Shown in pieces: positions 55,501-63,477 of a stretch of DNA of 64,000 nucleotides. Made by a program: the position numbers and the translations under genes. Under the pieces are notes generated by a model, which saw only the letters and a program-made list of their open reading frames with translations, ran no database searches and was not told the DNA's origin. The stretch is from positions 1 to 64,000 of the forward strand of contig CAMWLG010000006.1 of the NCBI GenBank assembly GCA_947175035.1, read 5' to 3'. How positions within the stretch are numbered: position 1 is the first letter of the stretch; every line of letters starts with the position of its first letter. The DNA is from an uncultured Lachnospiraceae bacterium. GTDB lineage: Bacteria > Bacillota > Clostridia > Lachnospirales > Lachnospiraceae.

Positions 55501-56148
55501 GTGAAAGAACGGTTGACGGACGGGATTGTGTTCCGTGAGATCTATAAAATGTATTTGCAGCAGGAGGAAGTGCAGAGAATCTGTAAGCTTGCGTTTATGA
55601 AGTATTATGCGGAGAATCTCCGGGAGATGACGGCAGAAATTCTGTCTGTCATCGGGGAATTTCTGCGGGAGATGCTGTCGGAGAGGGTTCATTTGAACTT
55701 TTTCAGATGCTTTGCGGGGATGGATTTTCCACAGGAGTTTATGCTGCGGGAGTTGATGGATAAAACCATTGTGGAGTATCGGGCGCATCCCGGTGCAAGG
55801 GCAACGATTCATTATGTGGTTATGCGGGAAGACGGGGAGTCTTCCGAATATTTGACAGAGCCTATGAGAGAAGTGTATGGCGGATTGTGTTTCAAAGAGT
55901 TTGTGTTGTTTTTTGGTGAAAGTCTCCAATATTATATTACGGAGGAGAGGGACGGGGAGGAGCAGCTCACGGAGAGCGGCAATCTCCAAAAGAGTGACAT
56001 TCGGGGCAATGCCATGGAATGGCGTTATGAGATACTCAATGATATTCTGATCAGCAGGACATTGGAGGATTTTGATACCTTGGACAGTCTGACGGATGAG
56101 TATTGCCGCAAGGTTTATATGAACGAGAATCTTTTCGCATTGCAGTAA
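52567..56148 (+). CDS. Giant uncharacterised helical protein (DUF5717-like)
   Basis: 1,193 residues, no signal peptide or membrane helix. The first 150 residues include beta-rich segments (LEIVMHKGEVCEGSFLVYS); most of the rest is alpha-helical and repeat-like (WRIAWLLLYLSEEYNK, RAVVLRYMVLRGRYEAAWSWV), suggesting a TPR-like scaffold; about 80 C-terminal residues form another globular unit. The DUF5717 label is from memory. ATG 52567 follows GGGTGA at 6 bp; GTG 52561 is too close. It heads a tight four-gene operon; the next gene starts 12 bp later. No catalytic motif seen. Confidence 0.75.
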   Translation: MQGIVDQILDGKYDYENGSLDFSCAKLEIVMHKGEVCEGSFLVYSSGSGVTQGFVSTTDMRMECLTKKFSGNGEEIFYCFHGEHLEEGDVVKGNFCIISNQGEYFLPFVITVEHYVPVSSIGNVKNLFHFANLAKSNWKEAVDLFYSPEFVSVLDSGDRKLYDCYLGLSAHSGNEQNVEEFLIQINKKQRVEFLMRESGIEREMASSAYGVVEEELNIMRNGWGYTALQVECEGDFVFTEKEFLSDDDFLGNHCTLPVFIDTQLCRPGRNFGKIYIYNSHTSIVIPVNVRMGEKSAARRERMQRKRELVRLLECYQDFRMKKISSSVWQKETGELVESMVARNDEDAAARLFQAQLLISGERYNEADWILGHVANMLENMGEEDDTLYAYYLYLTTLTQHEEDYVNQVTAEVERLYGRDRGNWRIAWLLLYLSEEYNKTATSKWNFLEKQFKRGCSSPILYIEGLSLFNSNPTLLRKLDDYALQVLYYGAKQEGVSPELVEQFLYLAGRGREFSPVLLKLLQRLYQKNQDVRILQEICALLVRGGRVGPAYFEWYEAGVAEQLRITNLYEYYMMSIDLRTAKELPRMVLMYFSYQNNLDLERSAFLYWYVVQHRMEIGELYESYRPHMEHFVVDQIQKEHINRHLAGLYQELLTPAMVNGQTAGALAKLLFAHCIRVEDLRLKRAIVYQPGSLKENVYPLQDGSTWVPLYGNDCTILFEDAYGNRFVKNVDYTLEKLMIPGKYLRMISGMVEDCLEMDLYLNEHERETEMLSAEVQARSLRLSDSEWVAEHIRRKLYLKVLQYYYDTDNMEALDNCLEMIPMELFNLEERAVVLRYMVLRGRYEAAWSWVVEFGPAFVEQKTLMRLVGERIQHLEGGEDTVLTEVALHIFRQGKYDSRIIQYLAEFAYGSTKELRDVWKAARSFEVNRYYLSEKILLQMLFSGAFVGEQKEIFDYYVSQGANIRIEEAFLARCSYDYFVKERLTDGIVFREIYKMYLQQEEVQRICKLAFMKYYAENLREMTAEILSVIGEFLREMLSERVHLNFFRCFAGMDFPQEFMLRELMDKTIVEYRAHPGARATIHYVVMREDGESSEYLTEPMREVYGGLCFKEFVLFFGESLQYYITEERDGEEQLTESGNLQKSDIRGNAMEWRYEILNDILISRTLEDFDTLDSLTDEYCRKVYMNENLFALQ

Positions 56149-56160
56149 GGGGGTGAAGGC

Positions 56161-57438
56161 ATGGGTCTATTGCATCACAATAAATTGATCGTGGGCTATG
56201 ATTTGGGAGAACAATTTTCCCAGATCAGCTATTGTATCGGTGATGGCGACGTAGAGACATTGTCTTCCGTTGCGGGGGAGGAATGCTATAATATTCCCAC
56301 AATGCTCTGCAAGCGCACGGGCGTGAACCAGTGGTTCTATGGCAAGGAGGCGCAGCGCTGCGCACAGGAGGGAGAGGGAATTCTGGTGGAGAATGTCCTG
56401 CAGCTTGCAATCGTAGGAGAGCAGGTGCAGATTGACGGGACAATATTTGACCCGGTGGCGCTGTTGGCTTTGTTTATCAAGCGAAGTTTGGGGCTGCTTT
56501 CACAAGTGTCCTCGCCTGAGCGGCTGGCTGTGCTGATGATTACTTGCGAGAAGTTGGATGGTAGGCTGATCGACGTGTTGAATCAGGCGGTTGGCAGCCT
56601 GCGGCTGAAGACGGACAAGGTATTCTATCAAAGCCATGCGGAGAGCTTTTACAATTATGTGATTCAGCAGCCGGCAGAGTTGTGGAAAGCCAGAGCCTTG
56701 CTGTTAGAGTATCGAGGGGCGTGGGTGAAGGCGTACTGTATGGACTGCAACAGGCGTACAACGCCGGTGGTGGCTTTTATCGAGGAGGGGGAGTATGACA
56801 TGCCCGCTTACGAGCCAATGCCGGAGGAGGAAGCTTTGCGGCGGGATAAGATGGAGCGGTTGGACAAGGCGTTTGATGATATTGCGACACGGGTCTGCAA
56901 AAACATGGCGGTCACTTCTGTTTATCTGATCGGCGAGCATTATTCCGATGAATGGATGAAGGAGTCCCTGAGAGGTCTCTGTATGGGACGCAGGGTGTTC
57001 CAAGGGGATAATCTCTACAGCAAGGGGGCATGCCACGCAGCTATGGAACGGCAGAATCCCAGCGAGGTGGGACAGGCGCATGTGTTTCTGGGCGAGGATA
57101 AATTGAAGTCCAATATTGGCATGAATATATTGAATCAGGGACAGGAATCTTATTTCGCGCTGTTGGATGCAGGGGTGAATTGGTATGAGGCGGAGCAGCG
57201 CTTTGAGTTCTATATGCGGGGCGGCAACGAGTTGGAACTGCAGATTATCTCTTTGATTGGCAGGGAGAGCCGCAAGGTAGCGATTGTGTTGGAGGATATG
57301 CTGCCCGGGATGAGCAGGATGCGGGCGCATCTGTTCCTCACGGGGGAGAAAGCGCTGGTGGCGGAGATTGAGGATTTGGGCTTTGGAAGCTTTCGACCAG
57401 CTACCAACCAGGTGTGGCGCAAGGAGATTGCACTGTAG
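56161..57438 (+). CDS. Actin/Hsp70-fold-like protein (DUF5716-like)
   Basis: 425 residues, cytoplasmic. The start IVGYDLGEQFSQISY is a phosphate-1-like DLG motif of the ASKHA (actin/Hsp70/sugar-kinase) fold; LLLEYRGAWVKAY and VTSVYLIGEHYSDEWM sit where phosphate-2 and adenosine loops would be, though their glycines are poorly kept. It may bind nucleotide or be a degenerate relative. GGGGGTGAAGG precedes the ATG. Its constant partner appears to be the giant helical protein just upstream. The DUF5716 label is from memory. Confidence 0.7.
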   Translation: MGLLHHNKLIVGYDLGEQFSQISYCIGDGDVETLSSVAGEECYNIPTMLCKRTGVNQWFYGKEAQRCAQEGEGILVENVLQLAIVGEQVQIDGTIFDPVALLALFIKRSLGLLSQVSSPERLAVLMITCEKLDGRLIDVLNQAVGSLRLKTDKVFYQSHAESFYNYVIQQPAELWKARALLLEYRGAWVKAYCMDCNRRTTPVVAFIEEGEYDMPAYEPMPEEEALRRDKMERLDKAFDDIATRVCKNMAVTSVYLIGEHYSDEWMKESLRGLCMGRRVFQGDNLYSKGACHAAMERQNPSEVGQAHVFLGEDKLKSNIGMNILNQGQESYFALLDAGVNWYEAEQRFEFYMRGGNELELQIISLIGRESRKVAIVLEDMLPGMSRMRAHLFLTGEKALVAEIEDLGFGSFRPATNQVWRKEIAL

Positions 57439-57491
57439 GGCAGAAAAATTTATCCTACATGCAGGATAAATAGATACAGGAGATAAGAGTG

Positions 57492-58346
57492 ATGCGTGTC
57501 AGCGTATGCGTAGGAAATTATGCGACAACTCCATATTATATCGCGGGGCTGGAGGTTCCGGTCTACTGCATGGAAGAGCTGTGCTTCTGCCTGAAAGAGA
57601 ATGCTTTTTTGCTGGATATCTCCCTGATGCGGGACGAGCTGGTGGAGTGGATTGACAGGGAGTGCGGTCTGAAAGGTTTGGCGGGCGAGCTGTACAACCA
57701 GATTCACAAGCAGGGGTCGCTGAGTGGCTTTGTGACCATGATATTGGAATATGTGGGGTTCTATGAGACCAAGGAAATCGGCGAGGTGGAACAGATTCTG
57801 AGACAGGGAGCAGGGCTGTCCAATATTGAGAGGAGAAAGGGACAGCTTGATTACCTTGTCAGGAAGAAAAAATATGCGGCTGCCATCCGGGGATATGACA
57901 ATCTTCTGGCAAAGTGGACGGAGATGGAGCTGGCGGGCGGCGAGCTCCCGGCGGCGAAGGTGCGGGGGGCGATCCTGCACAATAAGGCGGTGGCGCTTGC
58001 GGGGATGATGCTTTACGGATATAGCGCGGATTTCTTTAAGGAGGCATATGACACGGATGGGCTCATGGTTCACTATAAGGCTTATCTGGCGGCAAAGCGC
58101 ATGGAGCTGGACGAGAACGCTTATATTTCTTTTGCGGCGGAGCAGACGATCGGGTACGAGCACACGTTGGAGTTGGAAAAACGTATGGAGCGTCTGTTGG
58201 AGGATTGGAAGCTGCAGCCGGAATTCCAGCAGCTTCTGGCGAACAGGGAGTATAGAAAGAACGGGGACAGGCAGCAGTATTATGAGGGCAATGAGGAGAT
58301 CATCAGGAACTTGAAAAGTGATTATCGCGTCAGTGCCGGGGAATAA
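57492..58346 (+). CDS. Small helical protein of the DUF5717 operon
   Basis: 284 residues, no signal peptide or membrane segment. Predominantly helical; residues 120-215 (YLVRKKKYAAAIRGYDNLL, VRGAILHNKAVALAGMMLYG, DFFKEAYDTDGL) look like TPR units. ATG 57492 has AGGAGA 8 bp upstream. It lies between the actin-fold-like gene and the coiled-coil membrane gene, 12 bp before the latter, and probably bridges them. No family recognised. Confidence 0.65.
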   Translation: MRVSVCVGNYATTPYYIAGLEVPVYCMEELCFCLKENAFLLDISLMRDELVEWIDRECGLKGLAGELYNQIHKQGSLSGFVTMILEYVGFYETKEIGEVEQILRQGAGLSNIERRKGQLDYLVRKKKYAAAIRGYDNLLAKWTEMELAGGELPAAKVRGAILHNKAVALAGMMLYGYSADFFKEAYDTDGLMVHYKAYLAAKRMELDENAYISFAAEQTIGYEHTLELEKRMERLLEDWKLQPEFQQLLANREYRKNGDRQQYYEGNEEIIRNLKSDYRVSAGE

Positions 58347-58358
58347 AGGAGCATTCGT

Positions 58359-59537
58359 ATGGGATTTTTAAGTAAACTCTTTCGTTTTGGTTCTAAGAGG
58401 AGGCGGGAGGAGACGGAATATGATTGGGATGAGATCGTCTATGACCATTCCGAGGTGGACTTTACTGATGAGGAGCAGAGAAGCAGATATATCACCAACT
58501 GTCTGGAACAGATCGCGGAGGCGTCCAAGGAGCTCAATCTTTTAAATGGCGAGTATAGCCTCGTGACCTCCTATCTGACAGATATGGAGGAGATAGAGGC
58601 GCTTCCGGAGGAGAACAGACAGGATTTGAACCACGTGGCAAATCGTCTGTTGGTGCTTGAGCAGGAGAGAAAACAATATTTTGACAAAAAGAACCGCATG
58701 AAGGACAGCGATTATTTCCGTATGCGCAAGCAGGAGGATGAGGTGCAGGAGGGCATTGTCAAGCTTAAGGAGGCGGAAAGCTACAGCAAGCTTGTCAAGC
58801 AGGATATGCAGCGGCTTGACAGAGAGAGGCATGCCTACGAATATCGGAAAAAGGAACTCTACACCATGCAGGCGAATCTAAGGGGGATGGCGGTGATCTT
58901 CATCTCTGCGCTGGTTGCGTGTCTGCTGATGTTGGCTGTGCTGCAGTTTGGATTCCAAATGGATACTTATGTGGGGTATTTTATCACTGTGCTGGCGGGG
59001 GCAGTGGCGATTACTGTGGTATGTGTGAAGTATATTGATGCCGACCGGGAGATCCTTACGGTGGAGCGGGCGGTGAGCAAGCTGATACAGCTGCAGAACA
59101 AGGTAAAGATCCGATATGTGAACAACAAGAAGCTTTTGGAGTATTATTACATCAAATACAGCACCAAAAGTGCGGATGAGCTGGAGAAGTGCTGGCAGAC
59201 CTATCAGGAGGAGAAAGAGGAGCGGAAGCAGTTTGCGGAGGCAGAGGCAAAGACTGAGTACTTTCAGCATGAACTTGTCAAGCTCTTGTCCCAGTTTCGG
59301 GTCAGCGATCCCACGCGCTGGATCAATCAGGCGAGCGCGCTGCTGGATCCCAGAGAGATGGTGGAGATCCGCCATGAGTTGATCTTGCGCAGACAGTCGC
59401 TCAGGCAGCAGCTGGATTACAATAACGACGTGGCGCAGACCGCCCGAAAGGAGATTATGGCGGTGGCGAAGGAACATCCGCAGTATGGGGCGGAGATTAT
59501 GGAGATGGTGGATCGGTACGATCGGGAAAGTTCGTAA
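58359..59537 (+). CDS. Coiled-coil membrane protein of the DUF5717 operon
   Basis: 392 residues: basic start (FRFGSKRRREE), acidic patch, coiled coil about residues 45-165, two membrane helices near 172-194 and 202-224 with a very short outer loop, and a second coiled coil about 230-390. Both long helices face the cytoplasm, so it looks like a membrane anchor for the soluble partners. AAAGGAGC precedes the ATG. Last gene of the operon; a large inverted repeat follows. Confidence 0.75.
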   Translation: MGFLSKLFRFGSKRRREETEYDWDEIVYDHSEVDFTDEEQRSRYITNCLEQIAEASKELNLLNGEYSLVTSYLTDMEEIEALPEENRQDLNHVANRLLVLEQERKQYFDKKNRMKDSDYFRMRKQEDEVQEGIVKLKEAESYSKLVKQDMQRLDRERHAYEYRKKELYTMQANLRGMAVIFISALVACLLMLAVLQFGFQMDTYVGYFITVLAGAVAITVVCVKYIDADREILTVERAVSKLIQLQNKVKIRYVNNKKLLEYYYIKYSTKSADELEKCWQTYQEEKEERKQFAEAEAKTEYFQHELVKLLSQFRVSDPTRWINQASALLDPREMVEIRHELILRRQSLRQQLDYNNDVAQTARKEIMAVAKEHPQYGAEIMEMVDRYDRESS

Positions 59538-59561
59538 TGTTTCAGAGTTGCGGCAAGTCAC

Positions 59562-59701
59562 GCTGGCGGATGGGTATTGTTCCTATTCAGGCACGCTTTC
59601 GCTCCGTGAAACACGTAGCGGACACATAGCGCACCAAAGTACGGTGCGCAAGTGCCGACGTGTTTCAAGGGCCTTCATAGGAACAATACCCATCCGCCAG
59701 C
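59562..59701. repeat. 140-bp inverted-repeat element with 25-bp perfect arms
   Basis: Arms at 59562-59586 and 59677-59701 are perfect complements (left arm begins GCTGGCGGATGGG). Inside, TGAAACACGT / ACGTGTTTCA and GCGCACC / GGTGCGC extend the hairpin almost to its centre. There is no reading frame. It is a folded, MITE-like or palindromic element; it may also stop transcription of the preceding operon. Confidence 0.75.
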
Positions 59702-59945
59702 TGAGCGTTGCAAAGCAATATCAGTAAGTAAAGAACACTAAACCAAATGGCTATTGCAAGGATGAACAGGTACAGAAATCGAGGCAGAATAGAAAATTTT
59801 TATTGAGTTTTTTTGCCAAGTGTGGTTAGCTATAAGAGGGGATTGTTTAAAGGTATTTGTTTTATGACTCCCTTTTCAGAATTGTGTTCCCATTATTAAC
59901 AAGTTAAAATTGCGTTAACAAATGGGAATTTATGGAGGTAATTTG
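59702..59945 (+). other. AT-rich gap before the LRR gene
   Basis: No gene or RNA is recognisable here. Composition turns AT-rich, in line with the two genes that follow. Confidence 0.4.
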
Positions 59946-60473
59946 ATGGACAGCGATTTTATCATTAAAGACGGAATCCTTGAAAAATATGTCGGGCAAG
60001 AAACAAATGTTGTTATTCCTGACGGCGTTGTAAAAATCGGAGACTACGCATTCCATAGCACAAAGATCACGAGCGTGAACATTCCCGCAGGAGTTATGGA
60101 AATTGGGGATTACGCATTTAGCAGTTGTGTGTGGCTTGCTGACGTAATAATTCCGCAAGGTGTAACAAAAATTGGGTATCGCGCATTTTGTGGCTGCACA
60201 GAGTTCAATAACATAACTATACCTGACAGCGTTGCCGAAATAGGCGGTCTTGCATTTAGCTTTTGTATGGGACTTAAAAACATAGATATTCCAAACAGCG
60301 TGACAAAGATTGGCGATGGTGCGTTTGCCAACTGTACCGGTCTCAGAGACATAAAGGTTCCGGATACCGCCGAAATAGGACAAGACGCTTTTGCACTCTG
60401 TAATAATATTTCGGTAAATTACAGGGGAAATACTTATACACAGGCTAATATAAAAGAGCTTTACGCAACCTGA
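59946..60473 (+). CDS. BspA-type leucine-rich repeat protein
   Basis: 175 residues: about five LRR_5 repeats of roughly 23 residues (pattern IPxGVxxIGxxAFxxC, for example VTKIGYRAFCGC and VTKIGDGAFANC). No signal peptide or anchor is visible, so it may be cytoplasmic or a trimmed relative of longer surface proteins. ATG 59946 follows GGAGG; an in-frame ATG at 59922 precedes that site and is rejected. AT-rich codon use differs from neighbours, suggesting transfer. Confidence 0.85.
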   Translation: MDSDFIIKDGILEKYVGQETNVVIPDGVVKIGDYAFHSTKITSVNIPAGVMEIGDYAFSSCVWLADVIIPQGVTKIGYRAFCGCTEFNNITIPDSVAEIGGLAFSFCMGLKNIDIPNSVTKIGDGAFANCTGLRDIKVPDTAEIGQDAFALCNNISVNYRGNTYTQANIKELYAT

Positions 60474-60497
60474 AAATGACGGATAAGGAGATAAATC

Positions 60498-60848
60498 ATG
60501 TTGAAATACAGCGATGATTACGGAGCTTATATATTGGAATTTGAAGATGTGATTTTTTGTTGGGATGAACAGCCTGATGATAATTATGAGGAAATTGCAA
60601 ATAATTTAAGAGAAGCCTATAATCGCAATATCGGTAGAATAGCCGAAGCTGTTTATGCTGAGATAGAAGATCTATTTGATGTTGCGGATGTTGACGAGGT
60701 TATTTCCAAACTCGGAAAACCTCAGATTTATCCTGACAACGGACAAGTTACTTATTGCGAAAACATCTTCGATAATTTACATATCATCAGCTTTGAATAT
60801 TCGGATGATGAATTTAGTGAAATTGAATATGTTTCAATTGACGGATAA
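60498..60848 (+). CDS. Small acidic protein, unknown
   Basis: 116 residues, strongly acidic, no signal peptide. The pattern (FEDVIFCWDEQPDDNYEEIANNLREAY, then a C-terminal beta segment) recalls small immunity-type or SUKH-like proteins only loosely. It follows the LRR gene by 24 bp with the same AT-rich composition and probably shares its transcript. Function unknown. Confidence 0.6.
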   Translation: MLKYSDDYGAYILEFEDVIFCWDEQPDDNYEEIANNLREAYNRNIGRIAEAVYAEIEDLFDVADVDEVISKLGKPQIYPDNGQVTYCENIFDNLHIISFEYSDDEFSEIEYVSIDG

Positions 60849-60876
60849 ATCCCAGGTTGTAGTGTAGTTAATAGGA

Positions 60877-60899
60877 ACCCTTTTCCCAAAAGGGTGTTT
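60877..60899 (+). terminator. Terminator after the small acidic gene
   Basis: Perfect 8-bp stem ACCCTTTT / AAAAGGGT, loop CCC, followed by GTTTT; the run continues into TATAAT (60900-60905), which may be the -10 box of purC. Confidence 0.7.
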
Positions 60900-60940
60900 T
60901 ATAATAGTGATAAAATAAGAAGAAAAGCGAGGTATAGAAG

Positions 60941-61819
60941 ATGAGCGCGCAGGAAATGAAGCCGATTAAAGAGGGAAAGGTACGGGAGATTTACGACAAT
61001 GGGGACAGTTTGATCATGGTGGCGACGGATCGCATCAGCTGTTTTGACGTGATTTTGAACAATACTGTGACCAAAAAGGGTACGGTTCTCACGCAGATTT
61101 CCAAGTTCTGGTTCGATATGACCGAGGATATCATTCCCAATCATATGATTTCCGTGGATGTGAAGGATATGCCGGAGTATTTCAGGAAGCCGGAATTTGA
61201 CGGCAACAGTATGATGTGCAGGAAGCTGACTATGCTGCCGGTGGAATGTATCGTGAGAGGGTATATCACGGGAAGCGGCTGGGCGAGCTACAAGGAGAAT
61301 GGCACGGTGTGCGGCATCCGTCTTCCGGAGGGACTGAAGGAGTCGGACAAGCTGCCTGAGCCGATCTACACACCTTCCACCAAGGCGGAAATAGGTGATC
61401 ATGACGAGAATATCTCTTATGAGCAGAGCGTGGAGTATCTGGAGAAGCAGTTCCCCGGAAAGGGTGAAGAATATGCCTCTAAGCTTCGGGACTACACGAT
61501 TGCATTATACAAGAAGTGTGCGGATTACGCGCTGACGAAGGGGATTATCATTGCGGACACCAAGTTTGAGTTTGGTTTGGATGAGGATGGTAATATTGTG
61601 TTGGGAGACGAGATGCTCACCCCCGACAGTTCGCGCTTTTGGCCCGCTGATGGCTATGAGGCGGGGCATGGACAGCCTTCCTTTGACAAGCAGTTTGCAA
61701 GAGACTGGCTGAAGGCGAACGAGGGACATAATTGGACGCTTCCTCAGGAGATCGTGGACAAGACGATTGACAAATATCTCCAGGCATACGAGCTTCTCAC
61801 TGGGAAGAAGCTGGGGTAG
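60941..61819 (+). CDS. purC: SAICAR synthetase
   Basis: 292 residues. It joins aspartate to CAIR in the purine pathway with ATP. Family segments: KEGKVREIYDNGDSLIMVATDRISCFDV (ATP loop, read in parts), VECIVRGYITGSGW, and LVLGDE-like NIVLGDEMLTPDSSRFW. This is the longer, yeast-like form rather than the 235-residue Bacillus form. No purine riboswitch is visible upstream. purF follows after 141 bp. Confidence 0.95.
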   Translation: MSAQEMKPIKEGKVREIYDNGDSLIMVATDRISCFDVILNNTVTKKGTVLTQISKFWFDMTEDIIPNHMISVDVKDMPEYFRKPEFDGNSMMCRKLTMLPVECIVRGYITGSGWASYKENGTVCGIRLPEGLKESDKLPEPIYTPSTKAEIGDHDENISYEQSVEYLEKQFPGKGEEYASKLRDYTIALYKKCADYALTKGIIIADTKFEFGLDEDGNIVLGDEMLTPDSSRFWPADGYEAGHGQPSFDKQFARDWLKANEGHNWTLPQEIVDKTIDKYLQAYELLTGKKLG

Positions 61820-61960
61820 TTACATAGAATATTTTGCAGCAATGGGGCTGTCACTGTGCTGGCAGTCTGCCCTGCTGTGGGGATTGCCAAGGCATACAGT
61901 CAGATTTTTCAATGGAGCGAAGGGCAGTCAAACCGAAAGGGAACACAGGAGGGATAAAGG

Positions 61961-63421
61961 TTGAGAGCAGATAGGATGGACAACATTTATATTCAGACGC
62001 AGGAGCAGGATAAGCTGAGAGAGGAGTGCGGCGTTTTCGGGGCTTATGATTTTGATGGCGGGGATGTGTCCGCCACCATATATTACGGGCTTTTGGCGCT
62101 GCAGCACAGGGGGCAGGAGAGTTGCGGCATTGCGGTCAGTGACACGAAGGGCCCCAAGGGAAAAGTGCTTTCCGCCAAGGATATGGGGCTGGTGAACGAG
62201 GCTTTTACCCCGGAGCATTTGGAGAAGCTAAAGGGCGATATCGGTGTGGGACATGTGAGATATTCCACCGCGGGCAGCTCCACAAGGGAGAATGCCCAGC
62301 CCTTGGTACTGAATTATGTGAAAGGGACGCTTGGGCTTGCCCACAATGGTAATCTGATCAACGCGCCGGAGCTTAGAAGGGAGCTTGCGTACACAGGGGC
62401 GATCTTTCAGACTACCATTGACTCGGAGGTCATCGCCTACCATATTGCAAGAGAACGTCTGAATTCCAGGACGGTGGAGGAGGCCGTGGGGCGCGCCATG
62501 GGAAAGCTGAAAGGTGCGTACTCTCTGGTCATTATGTCTCCCAGGAAGCTTATCGGTGCCAGAGATCCCTTTGGTTTCAGACCGCTCTGTATCGGCAGGA
62601 GGGAGAATATGTATCTCTTGGCCAGCGAGAGCTGTGCGCTGGATACGATCGGAGCGGAATTTGTGCGGGACGTATTGCCCGGGGAAATCGTGACCATTTC
62701 CCCCGAGAAGGGGATTGAGTCCGATATGAGCCATGCTCTGTCGGAATCAGAGCATGCCAGATGCGTGTTTGAGTATATCTATTTTGCGAGACCAGACAGT
62801 ACGCTTGACAACACAAGCGTGTACCACTCCCGGATTATGGCGGGGAAATTCCTTGCCATGGACTCTCCGGTGGAGGCGGATATCGTGGTGGGTGTGCCGG
62901 AGTCCGGCAACTGTGCCGCCATGGGCTATTCCATGCAGTCAGGTATTCCTTATGGGATTGCCTTTATGAAGAATACTTATGTGGGCAGAACCTTTATCAA
63001 GCCCAGACAGAAAAGCAGGGAGAGCAGTGTGCAGGTGAAATTAAATCCCATCCGGGAGGCGGTGGAGGGCAAGCGTGTCATCATGATCGACGACAGCATT
63101 GTGCGGGGCACCACCTCCGACAGAATCGTCAGGATGCTTCGGGAGGCAGGGGCAAAGGAGGTACATATGCGTGTCAGCTCGCCGCCTTTTCTGTGGCCCT
63201 GCTATTTTGGCACGGATGTGCCGGCAAGGGAGCAATTGATTGCCTACAATCGCACTGTGCTAGAGATCTGCGGACTCATTGGCGCGGACAGCCTGGCTTA
63301 TCTGAAGTTGGAGCGTCTGGAGGAGATTGTGGGGGGACTTGGTATCTGCAAGGGATGTTTTACTGGAATATATCCCATGGAGCCGCCCGCGGAGGATATC
63401 CGGGGGGAGTTTGACGAGTAA
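61961..63421 (+). CDS. purF: Amidophosphoribosyltransferase
   Basis: 486 residues. First step of purine synthesis: PRPP plus glutamine gives phosphoribosylamine. REECGVFG contains the Cys exposed after propeptide removal (about 25 residues), as in Bacillus; RHSTAG-type RYSTAGSS, and the PRPP loop VIMIDDSIVRGTT follow. Cys in ARCVFEY, LWPCYFG and ICKGCF match the 4Fe-4S ligands of the oxygen-sensitive form. TTG 61961 is chosen because AGGAGGG (61947-61953) is 7 bp upstream; ATG 61976 is the alternative. Confidence 0.95.
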   Translation: MRADRMDNIYIQTQEQDKLREECGVFGAYDFDGGDVSATIYYGLLALQHRGQESCGIAVSDTKGPKGKVLSAKDMGLVNEAFTPEHLEKLKGDIGVGHVRYSTAGSSTRENAQPLVLNYVKGTLGLAHNGNLINAPELRRELAYTGAIFQTTIDSEVIAYHIARERLNSRTVEEAVGRAMGKLKGAYSLVIMSPRKLIGARDPFGFRPLCIGRRENMYLLASESCALDTIGAEFVRDVLPGEIVTISPEKGIESDMSHALSESEHARCVFEYIYFARPDSTLDNTSVYHSRIMAGKFLAMDSPVEADIVVGVPESGNCAAMGYSMQSGIPYGIAFMKNTYVGRTFIKPRQKSRESSVQVKLNPIREAVEGKRVIMIDDSIVRGTTSDRIVRMLREAGAKEVHMRVSSPPFLWPCYFGTDVPAREQLIAYNRTVLEICGLIGADSLAYLKLERLEEIVGGLGICKGCFTGIYPMEPPAEDIRGEFDE

Positions 63422-63477
63422 ACACGAGTAAGCAAAAGAAACGGATGCCATGTGCTGCTTTGACAGGGAGGTATGGG

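Noticed and set aside
60849..60940. Purine riboswitch before purC
   Set aside because: Only an 8-bp terminator and a -10 box are present; the conserved three-way junction loops are absent.
61820..61960. Gene or RNA between purC and purF
   Set aside because: Several short G/C-rich pairings exist, but no coherent structure, promoter or frame could be supported.
63422..63477. T-box leader for trpF
   Set aside because: The gap is 56 bp and lacks the T-box sequence and specifier stem.
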